A stretch of DNA of 42,974 nt from an uncultured Dysgonomonas sp. (GCA_937875275.1 CALNCC010000164.1:1-42974), one strand, 5' to 3'; numbered from the stretch's first letter, positions 31,135 to 40,463 are shown. Notes: generated from the sequence alone by a model not told the origin. Numbers and translations are program-made.

Positions 31135-31161
31135 TTACGGATTCCGTAACAAAACCGTTAC
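31135..31161 (+). promoter_or_regulatory. Overlapping palindromes upstream of the TonB-dependent receptor
   Basis: TTACGGATTCCGTAA (31135-31149) is a perfect palindrome with a single central base. It overlaps GTAAC-AAAACC-GTTAC (31146-31161), another perfect inverted repeat. Both lie about 80-105 bases before the receptor start, where a regulator would bind. I found no clean TAnnTTTG here and do not know the regulator. Confidence 0.5.
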
Positions 31162-31240
31162 ACGCTCTTATTTATTCCGTATCAGTTTTGTAATAACAAT
31201 TAAGGACTTTTGTTGTGAAAAATAACAAGAAGAATTAATT

Positions 31241-33982
31241 ATGAATGAAACAAAACGCAATCGATTATTAAGTAACAGCAAGACCCTCTTTTTATTGTGT
31301 TGTTTCTTGTCTATTCCGGCTCTGTTGAGTGCGCAAACCCGATTCAAAGGGGTGGTAATAGATGAAAAGACAAAAGAGACATTGCCCGGAGTTGTAGTAT
31401 CAGCAAAAGGGACAGATATGAAAACGGTAACAGATATAAATGGAAATTATTTACTGGAGGTAGTTGCCGGAAAATATACTTTGACAGCCTCATATATATC
31501 ATTCAATCCGATAGAATATGCAGATGTTGAAATTAAAAAAGGAGAAACAAAATTAATAGACTTCACGCTCACAGAATCGACAACCGACCTTGCGGAAGTA
31601 ACATTCGTTGCACGTAAGAATCTCGAAGGAGAGCGAGCCTTGACAGTAGAAAGGCAAAAAGCTACGATAGCGGTAGAAAACATTGGGGTAAAGGAAATGT
31701 CTATCAAAGGGCTTTCGACCGTCGCCGACGGGATAAAAAAGATTACCGGCATATCGATGGAAGGCAACAGTAAGGTGCTTGTCAGGGGCTTAGGCGACAG
31801 ATACAGCATGACCTCGTTGAACGGGTTTCCCATAGCATCGCCCAATCCCGACAACAAGTTGATTCCGTTGACCTTGTTTCCTACCACAGTGGTTAAGAAC
31901 GTAACAGTCAGCAAGGTATATCAACCATCAGTCTTCGGCGATTATTCGGGTGCACACATCAATGTGGAGACAAAAGAAAATATCGGAGCCGACTTCTTCA
32001 CTTTCGGTCTCTCTACCGGAGGGCGCACCAATGTGTTGTTCAACGACTTCTATTCGTCAGACAAGGGTGGTAAAGGAGCTCCATATTTGGGTATTGCCAA
32101 AGGGCTGAAACTATCAGACAAAGTGAAAAATATGCGCTCCGACGATTTTACCGACTATGCTCGCCAACAAGATCCCTTCGGCACAAGTTTCTCGATAGGT
32201 AAGAAAACCGCAATGCCTGAACTTAGTGTAGAAACAGGATTCGGGAAATCGTGGAAGATCGGGAGACAGAAACTGAATGCGTTGGTAGCCGCCAATTTCA
32301 ACAACGACTACGTGGTAAATGAAAATGCATACACCTCGCAGATGAATGCACAAGGGGTGATAAGAGAAAAATTCTCTTACGACAAGTATCTTTACGAAAC
32401 CACCTTTACATCTTTGGCTCAGATAAGCTACTCGCTGCGAAACAACGATATGTTGTCATACAACCTGATGTACGTTAATAATACGGAAGATATTTTCTCG
32501 GAACGTGAAGGGATAGACGCCGAAGGTAACGACCTGATAGGGAGCAACAGCATCTATCACATCTACTCGCTACTGAACAATCAGGTTACAGGTAAGCACG
32601 AGTTTATGAGAAGGCTATATGCCGATTGGCAATTCTCGTACGGAAAAACAACCAGCGATGAGCCGGACAGAAGACAAGTAATGTTTTCAAAAAATAGCGA
32701 TGGGTCAACCTCACTCTTCAAACTCAATCAGCAGGAAACTATGCGCTACTATGGAGACCTCTTCGAGGACGAATGGAATGGAGAAGCGAAAGTGAAATAT
32801 GAGTTGAACAGAGCCGACGCGCCCGACTTTGTGAGGTTAGGATTCTCATCACGAGATAAATCGCGGGACTTCTATTCAGCAAACTTCTACTACAATGTAA
32901 AGAATATTAATCCGGTGGTAACGGATATATACAACACCGATTCTTATCTGAACATGGCGAATGTGGCTAACGAAAGCATCACGATAAACAAAAATTCTCA
33001 GCCGCGCAACAAGTATTATGCAGGATCGGACATCAAAGCATTTTTTGCCGATTTCGAATACTATCCCATCTCCAACCTGTTGCTTGCCGGAGGGGTACGT
33101 TACGAACACGCGTCGCAATGGGTACGCTATTGGACTGATGCTGCCGAAGAGAAAAAAGGAAAGCTCGACGCTGATGATTTCTTCCCTGCCATCAACGTGA
33201 AATACTCACTCAAAGAAAATCAGAATCTTCGTTTCAGCGCGTCGCGCACAATCACACGACCATCATTTCTCGAAATGGCTCCATTCGAGTATCAGGAGTC
33301 GTATGGAGGCATCACTTCCCGTGGGTTTGCTGATATCAAAAACGGCTATAACACCAATTTAGATTTGCGCTACGAGATCTTCGACAAAGAAGGCGACATG
33401 TACTCCTTAGGTGTGTATTACAAAGACTTGAAAGACCCTATCGAAAAGATACAGGAATATTCGGGTTCGCTGATCCAGAGTTACAGAAATGTAGACAAAG
33501 GTAGTGCAGCCGGAGTAGAGCTGGAGTTGAGAAAGAAAATAACAAAAGATATTAAAGTAGACTTCAATGCTTCTTATATCTATACCCATATATCGTTGCC
33601 CGAAGGCGGTACATATACCGATCGTTCACGCGAATTGCAAGGAGCATCACCCTATCTGGTCAATCTCGACGTCAATTATGCACCTCAGTTGAGCAAAGAC
33701 CGTTCGGCATCGTTCTCGCTGGTGTACAACATACAAGGCCCCCGCATCAATTCGGTGGGGATAGGTGGTGTAAGCAACGTGGTAGAAGAAACGTATCACT
33801 CTTTAGATTTTGTGAGTTCGTATAATATAAACCCTAAAATGAAAGTAAAATTCCAAGCAAAAAATTTAATTAATCAAGATCAGAAATTCAGCCAGAAAGT
33901 GGCAGACACAGGTAGAAAAGAAATTGTAGAATATTATAAAAAAGGATTGTCATTAGGAGTCGGATTCTCAATGGACTTCTAA
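31241..33982 (+). CDS. TonB-dependent outer-membrane receptor with N-terminal carboxypeptidase-like domain
   Basis: A 913-residue protein. Signal peptide ends near ALLSAQT; residues 33-115 form a carboxypeptidase-regulatory-like beta domain (VVIDEKTKETLPGVVVSAKG, TDINGNYLLEV). The plug follows, with VENIGVKEMSIKG, VLVRGLGDRYSMTSLNG and YSGAHINVETKE; the 22-strand barrel runs to the C-terminal Phe (GVGFSMDF). It lacks the SusC signature, so it belongs to the VRGLGDRY-type receptors. It imports an unknown ligand, powered by TonB-ExbBD. It is followed 28 bases later by a surface lipoprotein that is probably its partner. Palindromes upstream suggest regulation. Confidence 0.9.
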   Translation: MNETKRNRLLSNSKTLFLLCCFLSIPALLSAQTRFKGVVIDEKTKETLPGVVVSAKGTDMKTVTDINGNYLLEVVAGKYTLTASYISFNPIEYADVEIKKGETKLIDFTLTESTTDLAEVTFVARKNLEGERALTVERQKATIAVENIGVKEMSIKGLSTVADGIKKITGISMEGNSKVLVRGLGDRYSMTSLNGFPIASPNPDNKLIPLTLFPTTVVKNVTVSKVYQPSVFGDYSGAHINVETKENIGADFFTFGLSTGGRTNVLFNDFYSSDKGGKGAPYLGIAKGLKLSDKVKNMRSDDFTDYARQQDPFGTSFSIGKKTAMPELSVETGFGKSWKIGRQKLNALVAANFNNDYVVNENAYTSQMNAQGVIREKFSYDKYLYETTFTSLAQISYSLRNNDMLSYNLMYVNNTEDIFSEREGIDAEGNDLIGSNSIYHIYSLLNNQVTGKHEFMRRLYADWQFSYGKTTSDEPDRRQVMFSKNSDGSTSLFKLNQQETMRYYGDLFEDEWNGEAKVKYELNRADAPDFVRLGFSSRDKSRDFYSANFYYNVKNINPVVTDIYNTDSYLNMANVANESITINKNSQPRNKYYAGSDIKAFFADFEYYPISNLLLAGGVRYEHASQWVRYWTDAAEEKKGKLDADDFFPAINVKYSLKENQNLRFSASRTITRPSFLEMAPFEYQESYGGITSRGFADIKNGYNTNLDLRYEIFDKEGDMYSLGVYYKDLKDPIEKIQEYSGSLIQSYRNVDKGSAAGVELELRKKITKDIKVDFNASYIYTHISLPEGGTYTDRSRELQGASPYLVNLDVNYAPQLSKDRSASFSLVYNIQGPRINSVGIGGVSNVVEETYHSLDFVSSYNINPKMKVKFQAKNLINQDQKFSQKVADTGRKEIVEYYKKGLSLGVGFSMDF

Positions 33983-34010
33983 AACATCGAATAATTTAAA
34001 AAAGAAAATT

Positions 34011-35288
34011 ATGAAAAAAAATTTACGAAACATTGGATTAGTTCTTTATGCAATGATCAGCTTAGTGATGGTCGGCTGTGGTAGCGACAACGACGGAGAT
34101 GACAATGGTGGCACAGACAAACCCGATCCGGAGGTTCCGGTAGTTCCTGAAAACTACGAACTAAAAGGTAAACTGACCGAAGCGCGTACGTTGAAAGCAG
34201 GTGGTGTGTACACTTTAGTAGGAGGATATGAAGTAGAAAAAGGCGGTGTGTTGACTATCGAAGAAGGTGTAACCGTAAAAGCTACACGCACAATAGACGG
34301 AGCACCTGACTATATCCTTGTCAAACAAGGAGGAAAGATCAATGCAAACGGAACAAAAGAAAAGCCGATTGTGATGACTTCTACTAAAGCCGAAGCCGGA
34401 GCATGGGGTGGAGTTCATATTTGCGGATATGCACCTATCAACTTAGCCGGAGGAACAGGAAAATCTGAAATCGGTGATGCACCGTTTGGAGGAAAAGATG
34501 CTCATGACAACTCAGGTACAATAAGATATGTACGCTTAGAATATACGGGTTTCGCATTCACTCCAACAAAAGAATCGAATGGTTTGACGCTTTACGGAGT
34601 AGGTGATAAGACTACATTGGAATACATACAAACTTACGAAGGTGCCGACGATGGTTTCGAGTGGTTTGGTGGAACTGTAAATGCTAAATATTTAGTATCT
34701 ACTGCAAGTAATGACGACTCTTTCGACTGGACAGACGGTTGGGTTGGCAAAGGACAATTCTGGGTAGCATACCAAGCTCAAACAGCTCCCGATGCAACAG
34801 GAACAGCTAATGGAGACTGCTTGATAGAAGCAGACAACAGAGAAGATAATCACACAAATATTCCGGTTTCAAATCCGACTTTGGCAAATCTTACTCTTAT
34901 CGGTAACAACGATAGCAACAAGCAACAACGAGGTGTGAGACTAAGAGCCGGAACACAAGTGAAATTGTATAACGTATTGATTACAGGAAAAGCGAAAGCC
35001 TTGACAACTGCAACTACCGCAACAGAAGATAGCTTCTTGGCCAACAAGTCGGTAGCCGAATACATCTATGCTTCTACCATATTTGTTAACGAAGAAGGCG
35101 GAGACTTGGCTTTGGAGACAAAAACAGGAAACAAGATTAATCAGGCAATTACTTTCAAGAACGGTTATGTAGGAACAATTGACGGAGGTAAAGACCTTTC
35201 ATCAGAAGATTCGTTCTTCACATCAGCTAAATATAAAGGAGCTGTGCCCGAATCTAACGACTGGACTGCCGGATGGACAAAAAGATAA
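34011..35288 (+). CDS. Surface beta-helix lipoprotein, partner of the TonB receptor
   Basis: A 425-residue lipoprotein: signal with lipobox VMVGC, followed at once by the acidic stretch GSDNDGDDNGG, which resembles the Bacteroidota lipoprotein export signal for surface display. After a proline-rich linker (KPDPEVPVVPENYE) the protein is a right-handed parallel beta-helix type: GGVLTIEEGVTVKATRTI, GTKEKPIVMTS, WGGVHICGYAP, FEWFGGTVNAKYLVS. There are no recognisable catalytic residues. It may bind the receptor's ligand at the cell surface, like SusD in Sus systems, although it has no SusD fold; this is inference from context. It ends with a strong terminator. Confidence 0.82.
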   Translation: MKKNLRNIGLVLYAMISLVMVGCGSDNDGDDNGGTDKPDPEVPVVPENYELKGKLTEARTLKAGGVYTLVGGYEVEKGGVLTIEEGVTVKATRTIDGAPDYILVKQGGKINANGTKEKPIVMTSTKAEAGAWGGVHICGYAPINLAGGTGKSEIGDAPFGGKDAHDNSGTIRYVRLEYTGFAFTPTKESNGLTLYGVGDKTTLEYIQTYEGADDGFEWFGGTVNAKYLVSTASNDDSFDWTDGWVGKGQFWVAYQAQTAPDATGTANGDCLIEADNREDNHTNIPVSNPTLANLTLIGNNDSNKQQRGVRLRAGTQVKLYNVLITGKAKALTTATTATEDSFLANKSVAEYIYASTIFVNEEGGDLALETKTGNKINQAITFKNGYVGTIDGGKDLSSEDSFFTSAKYKGAVPESNDWTAGWTKR

Positions 35289-35313
35289 AAACAGCATAGC
35301 TGTTAAACGAAAA

Positions 35314-35344
35314 AACTCAGACTTTTGTGGTCTGAGTTTTTTTT
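35314..35344 (+). terminator. Terminator of the receptor-lipoprotein operon
   Basis: AACTCAGAC (35314-35322) pairs with GTCTGAGTT (35330-35338) over a seven-base loop, followed by an eight-T run. It is a strong intrinsic terminator; it may also help the minus-strand cold-shock gene ending at 35383. Confidence 0.9.
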
Positions 35345-35382
35345 GTGCTCGTAGATTATATCTGCGAGTATTTTTTATCCGG

Positions 35383-35832
35383 TCAGTCTTTCTTATTAAC
35401 AAGAACTATTTTTACGGCATTCAGCCCCTTCTGTCCGCGTTCGAGCTCGAATGTAACCATATTCCCTTCAGTTATCGCAGCCGGAGCATTGCTCACATGA
35501 AAGAAATATTTATCGGTGCTCCCGATATTTTTGATGAAACCATATCCTTTTTCCGAATTAAAAAATTCGACCCTTCCGTTGAGTATCGGATCTTCCACAT
35601 CTTCTTTCTTGGGAGTAGATATAATGATATCCTCAAGATCAATCTTCTCTGCTTTCATCTCAGGTGGAGTGTCGGTGATAACCCCATTCTCGTCTACATA
35701 AGCTATCATGTCCTCAAACGAAGCCGAGCCGGTATTCGCTTTGCGTTCTTCTTTGCGTTTTTGTTTTTCTAATCGTTTCTCTTGTTTCTTTTTTTCTACT
35801 TCTCTCTTGTTAAATGAATTTGATTTAGCCAT
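35383..35832 (-). CDS. Cold-shock domain RNA-binding protein with basic N-terminal extension
   Basis: A 149-residue protein. Residues 1-40 are very lysine/arginine-rich (KREVEKKKQEKRLEKQKRK), then an acidic linker and a C-terminal cold-shock domain from about residue 85, with RNP1 KGYGFIK and RNP2 YFFHVS. Such proteins bind single-stranded RNA or DNA and act as RNA chaperones in cold or growth transitions. I chose ATG 35832 since the basic region begins there; a longer frame adds 16 residues (MAIVSQSRNNSKNKKN). It lies 66 bases downstream of the plsC-like gene on the same strand, with a palindrome between. Confidence 0.88.
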   Translation of the reverse strand: MAKSNSFNKREVEKKKQEKRLEKQKRKEERKANTGSASFEDMIAYVDENGVITDTPPEMKAEKIDLEDIIISTPKKEDVEDPILNGRVEFFNSEKGYGFIKNIGSTDKYFFHVSNAPAAITEGNMVTFELERGQKGLNAVKIVLVNKKD

Positions 35833-35882
35833 ATTTTTTTTGTTTTTACTATTATTTCGTGATTGCGAGACTATCGCCAAAA

Positions 35883-35900
35883 GATTATCAACTGATAATC
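35883..35900. promoter_or_regulatory. 18-base perfect palindrome between plsC and the cold-shock gene
   Basis: GATTATCA-AC-TGATAATC is a perfect inverted repeat overlapping the plsC stop codon and 51 bases before the cold-shock start. The two-base centre makes a poor hairpin, so an operator is as likely as a weak terminator (TTTT follows on the minus strand). Confidence 0.35.
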
Positions 35901-36630
35901 AGATGATAGCCTGTGTGATTACCTGCTCTGTCTTTTCAAAAAGATCAGAGAATGGCGTCTCCTTTACTGATATAGGATCGTGAATTATTAATTCTATTTT
36001 GTTACCGATGCCCAAAGGGAAAGATCCCCATTTTGTCATTTTCCACGAGTTGTTTACCGTAGCAGGAACAACATAGGCGGACGGGGCATACTTGCACAAT
36101 ATTTTCAAGCCGTTCTCGGCAAATGGTTTCGGTTTACCGTCTTTGCTTCTCGTTCCTTCGGGAAATATGACAGTAGAACGATTGTGAGCCTCTATGTATT
36201 GTGCCATTTCACGTATTGCCGACAAAGACTGTTTCGCATCCTTTCGGTTGATAAGTACCGATCCGCCATGACGGAGGTTATACGATATGCCGGGGATACC
36301 TTTTCCTAATTCTATTTTACTCACATATTTGGGGTGAAATTTTCGCATAAACCAGCCCAACGTTGTAATGTCATAAAAACTCTGGTGATTGACCGCGATA
36401 ATCAACGGTTTGTCGGTCGGTATTTTATCTATTCCCCGTATTTTATATCTTGTTCCCAAGACGTAGGTGTTCGCCACAAGGAAGAAGCAGAAAACATCGA
36501 CACTTTTTTTGTGTGCATTATAACCAAACAAGTTGAAACATATCCACTGGGCAACATGAAAAAAAACTAATGTGCTGCCTAACAGCAGATAGTAAATGAC
36601 GGAAAGGGGGTATGCTACTATTTTTTGCAT
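35899..36630 (-). CDS. plsC: 1-acyl-sn-glycerol-3-phosphate acyltransferase (PlsC-like)
   Basis: A 243-residue membrane acyltransferase that makes phosphatidic acid from lysophosphatidic acid. It shows an N-terminal hydrophobic region (VIYYLLLGSTLVFF), the catalytic HxxxxD motif as HQSFYD (His82, Asp87), GSVLINRKD, FPEGTRS and the VPATVNNS region. All four PlsC blocks are present and the length is normal. It is divergent from uvrB. Another member of the same acyltransferase family remains possible. Confidence 0.9.
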   Translation of the reverse strand: MQKIVAYPLSVIYYLLLGSTLVFFHVAQWICFNLFGYNAHKKSVDVFCFFLVANTYVLGTRYKIRGIDKIPTDKPLIIAVNHQSFYDITTLGWFMRKFHPKYVSKIELGKGIPGISYNLRHGGSVLINRKDAKQSLSAIREMAQYIEAHNRSTVIFPEGTRSKDGKPKPFAENGLKILCKYAPSAYVVPATVNNSWKMTKWGSFPLGIGNKIELIIHDPISVKETPFSDLFEKTEQVITQAII

Positions 36631-36895
36631 TTTTTTCTTGAGATGGGCTATGGTAAACAGTATTACATTATTCTCGCAACTGGTTAAATATAAACAAAAC
36701 CCTGATTTTTAAATCAATTTCGACGATGGGAAGATCCGCAAAAGATGCAGCGGAGCAAAACATTGAGAAGAAAGAAACAAAGATCAACTCAATTGCGATG
36801 GTGCGAAGATACAAAAAATATTTTGTTGGTTATTATTCCTCGTTTTTTTGATTTTGTGGATGTCGATACAAACAGACTTTGCGTGATATTTTTGC

Positions 36896-36903
36896 TACCT
36901 TTG
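36896..36903 (+). promoter_or_regulatory. -7 element of uvrB
   Basis: TACCTTTG matches TAnnTTTG exactly, 24 bases before the uvrB start. The nearest TTTG (36878-36881) is only 14 bases upstream, short for a -33. The rest of the divergent 297-base gap to the plsC start shows no other clear signal. Confidence 0.5.
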
Positions 36904-36927
36904 TAATCTTTACAGAGGAAACCGCCC

Positions 36928-38946
36928 ATGAATTTCAAGTTAGAGTCAGTTTTCAAACCAACCGGAGATCAGCCTGCCGCAATACAGGCATTGGTAGATG
37001 GCGTCAACACCGACATTTCTGCACAAACATTGCTGGGCGTAACGGGGTCGGGTAAGACCTTTACCGTCGCCAACGTGATCGAACGGATAGAGAGACCGAC
37101 GCTTATTCTCAGCCACAACAAGACTTTGGCGGCTCAGCTTTATGGTGAGTTCAAAACGTTTTTTCCTCACAATGCCGTAGAGTATTTCGTCTCCTACTAC
37201 GACTACTATCAGCCTGAGGCGTATATACCGTCCACCAACACCTACATAGAGAAAGACTTATCCATCAACGACGAGATAGATCGCTTGCGACTAGCGGCAA
37301 CCACCTCTCTGCTTTCGGGCAGGCGCGATGTCATCATCGTGTCGTCGGTGTCGTGCCTTTACGGGATGGGGAATCCTGACGACTTCTATTCGTCTACCAT
37401 CCATCTGCATGTCGGGCAGCGCATCGTTCGCGATGTATTCCTGCGCTCCTTAGTCAGTTCGCTCTACTCGCGCAACGAGCTTAGTCCCGAACGGGGCAAT
37501 TTCAGAGTGAAAGGCGATACTGTCGATATATTTCTTGCCTATGGCGACCTCATTGTTCGTGTCGTATTTTGGGGCGACGAGATAGAGAGTATCGAAAGCA
37601 TAGACCCTCTGTCGGGCGTGAGAATCGAAAGTTTCGACGAATACAATATCTATCCGGCAAGCCTTTTCATTACCACGCAAGAACGTATCAACAGAGCAAT
37701 ATCAGAGATAGAGATTGACTTGGGCAAACAAGTCGATTTCTTCCAGTCGATAGGTAAAGGCTTCGAAGCAAAACGCATCAATGAACGTGTGAGCTACGAT
37801 GTGGAGATGATTCGCGAGATAGGACATTGCGCCGGCATCGAGAATTATTCGCGCTACTTTGACAACCGCCAGCCGGGAACACGGCCGTTTTGCCTTCTCG
37901 ACTTCTTTCCGAAGGACTTTCTGATGGTTGTAGACGAGAGCCATGTTACGATACCGCAGATCAGAGCCATGTATGGAGGCGACCATTCGAGAAAACAAAA
38001 CCTTGTAGAATATGGCTTCCGTTTGCCGGCAGCGTTAGATAACCGCCCTCTCAAGTTTGAAGAATTTGAATCTCTTACACCTCAAACGATATATATAAGT
38101 GCGACACCTGCCGATTATGAGCTTATCAAGTCGGAAGGCGTAGTTGTGGAACAGTTGATTCGCCCGACAGGGCTGCTCGATCCTCCTATTGATGTTCGTC
38201 CGAGTCTCAATCAGATCGACGACCTCATGGAAGAGATTCAGCAACGGATAGAGCAAAACGAAAGAACATTGGTGACAACTCTGACCAAACGCATGGCAGA
38301 AGAATTGACAAGCTACCTGTCCCAAAACGGAATAAATTGCACATACATTCATTCCGACGTAGAGACCTTAGACCGTGTGCAGATAATGGACGACCTGCGC
38401 AGCGGGATATACGATGTGTTAGTCGGCGTAAATCTTCTCCGTGAAGGGCTGGATTTGCCGGAAGTTTCTTTGGTTGCCATACTCGATGCCGACAAAGAAG
38501 GTTTTCTTCGCTCACATAGGTCGTTGACGCAAACGGTAGGGCGTGCGGCTCGTAATGTGAACGGGAAAGTGATATTCTATGCCGACAAGATTACGGAAAG
38601 TATGGAGAAGACGATAAGTGAAACCAATCGTCGCCGCGAGGTGCAGATGGCATACAACACCGAGCATGGAATCACACCTCAACAGATAAAGAAGGCTCAT
38701 ACATCGATCTTTTCCCAAAAGAAAAAAGAGGATAATGCTGCGGAAATAAAACCTTATCCTAAAATAGGGAGTCTATCTATTGCCTCAGAGGACAAGGCTG
38801 ACTACATGAGCACCGAAGACATAAAAACGGAGATTGCCAAAATAAAAAAGCTGATGACCGCTGCCGCAAAAAAACTCGATTTTTTGGAAGCTGCTCAATA
38901 TCGCGATCAGATTATCAGATTAGAAGACTTGCTGAAAGATAGGTAA
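36928..38946 (+). CDS. uvrB: Excinuclease ABC subunit B
   Basis: A 672-residue nucleotide excision repair helicase. Walker A GVTGSGKT at residues 37-44; the beta-hairpin YYDYYQPEAYIPSTNTYIEKD; the motor motif VVDESHVTIPQI; the second RecA-like domain with GVNLLREGLDLPEVSLVAILDADKEGFLRS and QTVGRAARN. The C-terminal UVR motif KLDFLEAAQYRDQIIRLE binds UvrC. UvrB receives damage from UvrA and guides UvrC incision. Length and motifs are normal. It is a single-gene unit. Confidence 0.97.
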   Translation: MNFKLESVFKPTGDQPAAIQALVDGVNTDISAQTLLGVTGSGKTFTVANVIERIERPTLILSHNKTLAAQLYGEFKTFFPHNAVEYFVSYYDYYQPEAYIPSTNTYIEKDLSINDEIDRLRLAATTSLLSGRRDVIIVSSVSCLYGMGNPDDFYSSTIHLHVGQRIVRDVFLRSLVSSLYSRNELSPERGNFRVKGDTVDIFLAYGDLIVRVVFWGDEIESIESIDPLSGVRIESFDEYNIYPASLFITTQERINRAISEIEIDLGKQVDFFQSIGKGFEAKRINERVSYDVEMIREIGHCAGIENYSRYFDNRQPGTRPFCLLDFFPKDFLMVVDESHVTIPQIRAMYGGDHSRKQNLVEYGFRLPAALDNRPLKFEEFESLTPQTIYISATPADYELIKSEGVVVEQLIRPTGLLDPPIDVRPSLNQIDDLMEEIQQRIEQNERTLVTTLTKRMAEELTSYLSQNGINCTYIHSDVETLDRVQIMDDLRSGIYDVLVGVNLLREGLDLPEVSLVAILDADKEGFLRSHRSLTQTVGRAARNVNGKVIFYADKITESMEKTISETNRRREVQMAYNTEHGITPQQIKKAHTSIFSQKKKEDNAAEIKPYPKIGSLSIASEDKADYMSTEDIKTEIAKIKKLMTAAAKKLDFLEAAQYRDQIIRLEDLLKDR

Positions 38947-39078
38947 CGGGGTGTGTAGTAGTGTGTTCTATTCTTGTTCTGAGATATTCTATAAATTCTT
39001 TGTTTTTATTGTAACCAAACTGCACGATTTGTTGTCATATGTAATGAAAACAAATTAATAACAAAAAAAAGAACGGCT

Positions 39079-39477
39079 ATGGAATATTTAGTAGCAGTCA
39101 TCGCTATCATTTGCATATTTGGATTACCCATAATTTTAATTGCACTTGTTTTAATTAAGTTAATTACCTCAGACCGAAAAGTTCGTTTAGAACTTGCCCG
39201 ACAAGGTATAATCCCTCCCGAAAAAAGTAAAAGTGCACCTAACCGTTACAGGTCGTTGCGCAATGGGTTTTTATGTGTGGGAATGGCATTGGGCATAACA
39301 GTAGGGATTCTCCTGAGCACGAGGGTTGCCACCGAACCATATGAGATTCTTTTGATACTGTGCGCTTCGATATTATTATTTACAGGATCGGCGTATATCG
39401 GATTCTATTTCTTTAGCAAAAAAGAAGAAGAGAAGGACTTTGCCAACAACAGAGATATAGACTCAGAAATTGAATGA
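39079..39477 (+). CDS. DUF6249-type small membrane protein
   Basis: A 132-residue protein: a helix at residues 5-30 (VAVIAIICIFGLPIILIALVLIKL), a conserved basic-acidic segment (TSDRKVRLELARQGIIPP) and two more helices (FLCVGMALGITVGILLS, ILLILCASILLFTGSAYIGFYFF), then an acidic tail. The layout and the E-LARQGIIPP segment match the DUF6249-type proteins often encoded just before an ECF sigma factor in Bacteroidota. Its stop overlaps the sigma-factor start (ATGA). It probably senses or relays an envelope signal to the sigma factor, which is inference from context. Confidence 0.75.
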   Translation: MEYLVAVIAIICIFGLPIILIALVLIKLITSDRKVRLELARQGIIPPEKSKSAPNRYRSLRNGFLCVGMALGITVGILLSTRVATEPYEILLILCASILLFTGSAYIGFYFFSKKEEEKDFANNRDIDSEIE

Positions 39478-40037
39478 AGCAAGAAGAGCTATTAATCAAC
39501 AGAATACTGAAAGGCGATACGTCATCTTTCAGCTATTTTGTCGATGTATATCAAGATATGGCATTGACAATAGCTTTTCGAATATGCAAGAACACGCAAG
39601 ATGCCGAAGACATTGTTCAGAATGCTTTTGTCAAAGCTTTTCATAACCTGCACACATTTCAGGCTTCCAGCAAATTCTCAACATGGTTCTACCGCATTGT
39701 ATATAACACCGCTATAAACGCGATGAAAGAGAGGAACCTTTATGATTCTCGGTTCGTAGAATATTCATCTATGATCGACAACGTTTCCGCTTCCTCCGCA
39801 AATTCCGTTTCTGTACTGGAAGAGAAAGAGAGAAGGGAAATAATAAATAGAGCCATAGACAGCCTTCCGCCAAGCGAAGCCGTTGTCCTGACTTTATACT
39901 ATGTCGATGATAAGCCCATAAAGGATATTGCTCTGATTGTCGGGCTCACCGAGGCGAATATAAAGGTAAGGCTGCACAGAGCCCGTAAAAAGCTGAAAAC
40001 ATTGTTGGAAAACAGCATAGAAATACCCAAGATATAA
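39474..40037 (+). CDS. RNA polymerase ECF-type sigma factor
   Basis: A 187-residue sigma-70-family factor with region 2 (DAEDIVQNAFVKAFHNLHTFQ, STWFYRIVYNTAINAMK) and region 4 (LPPSEAVVLTLYYVDDKPIKDIALIVGLTEANIKVRLHRARKKL). The linker (YDSRFVEYSSMIDNVSASSANSV) is unremarkable. It directs polymerase to a stress or envelope regulon. It overlaps the upstream membrane protein (ATGA) and is followed 41 bases later by a two-helix membrane protein that may be its anti-sigma factor. Confidence 0.92.
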   Translation: MKQEELLINRILKGDTSSFSYFVDVYQDMALTIAFRICKNTQDAEDIVQNAFVKAFHNLHTFQASSKFSTWFYRIVYNTAINAMKERNLYDSRFVEYSSMIDNVSASSANSVSVLEEKERREIINRAIDSLPPSEAVVLTLYYVDDKPIKDIALIVGLTEANIKVRLHRARKKLKTLLENSIEIPKI

Positions 40038-40078
40038 TTATCTTAGGCTTGATTATACAACGAAAGGACAAATCGGAT

Positions 40079-40462
40079 ATGAAAACAGAAGAAAACAAAG
40101 AATTAAAAGATATTCTCATTAATACAAGCCTAAAAGCTGATGAGAAACTAAAATATCGTGTAATGAATCAGATACAAACGGAATCTGCTTTGTCGAGGTC
40201 TCCTCACGAAAGTAAGAGCTCTGTGCCCAATCTGCTGCGAAATATGAGTGCAATATTGGGGATTATGTACTTCCTCATTCTCCTTACGGGGGGCGCTCTG
40301 TACCTGCATATAGGTGCTACGGCTATTTTTTCTCCATTATTTTACATTCCCGTCATTTTTATTTCATTCGCATCTATGCTCTATCTTACAATAACATACG
40401 TAGACGAAGAACGTTTGTTGAAAAGAAAAAGCACTCAATTTCAAAAAAAACGGCTTAAATAA
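40079..40462 (+). CDS. Two-helix membrane protein, candidate anti-sigma factor
   Basis: A 127-residue protein. The cytoplasmic N-terminal part is hydrophilic (about 1-60, KTEENKELKDILINTSLKADEKLKY), then two helices (LGIMYFLILLTGGALYLHIG and SPLFYIPVIFISFASMLYLTI) and a basic tail. This is the layout of small anti-sigma factors, but no zinc-binding HxxxCxxC is present, so the assignment rests on position after the sigma factor. I start at ATG 40079, ignoring the longer frame from 40049. No clear terminator follows before the tRNA-Val promoter. Confidence 0.55.
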   Translation: MKTEENKELKDILINTSLKADEKLKYRVMNQIQTESALSRSPHESKSSVPNLLRNMSAILGIMYFLILLTGGALYLHIGATAIFSPLFYIPVIFISFASMLYLTITYVDEERLLKRKSTQFQKKRLK

Positions 40463-40463
40463 T

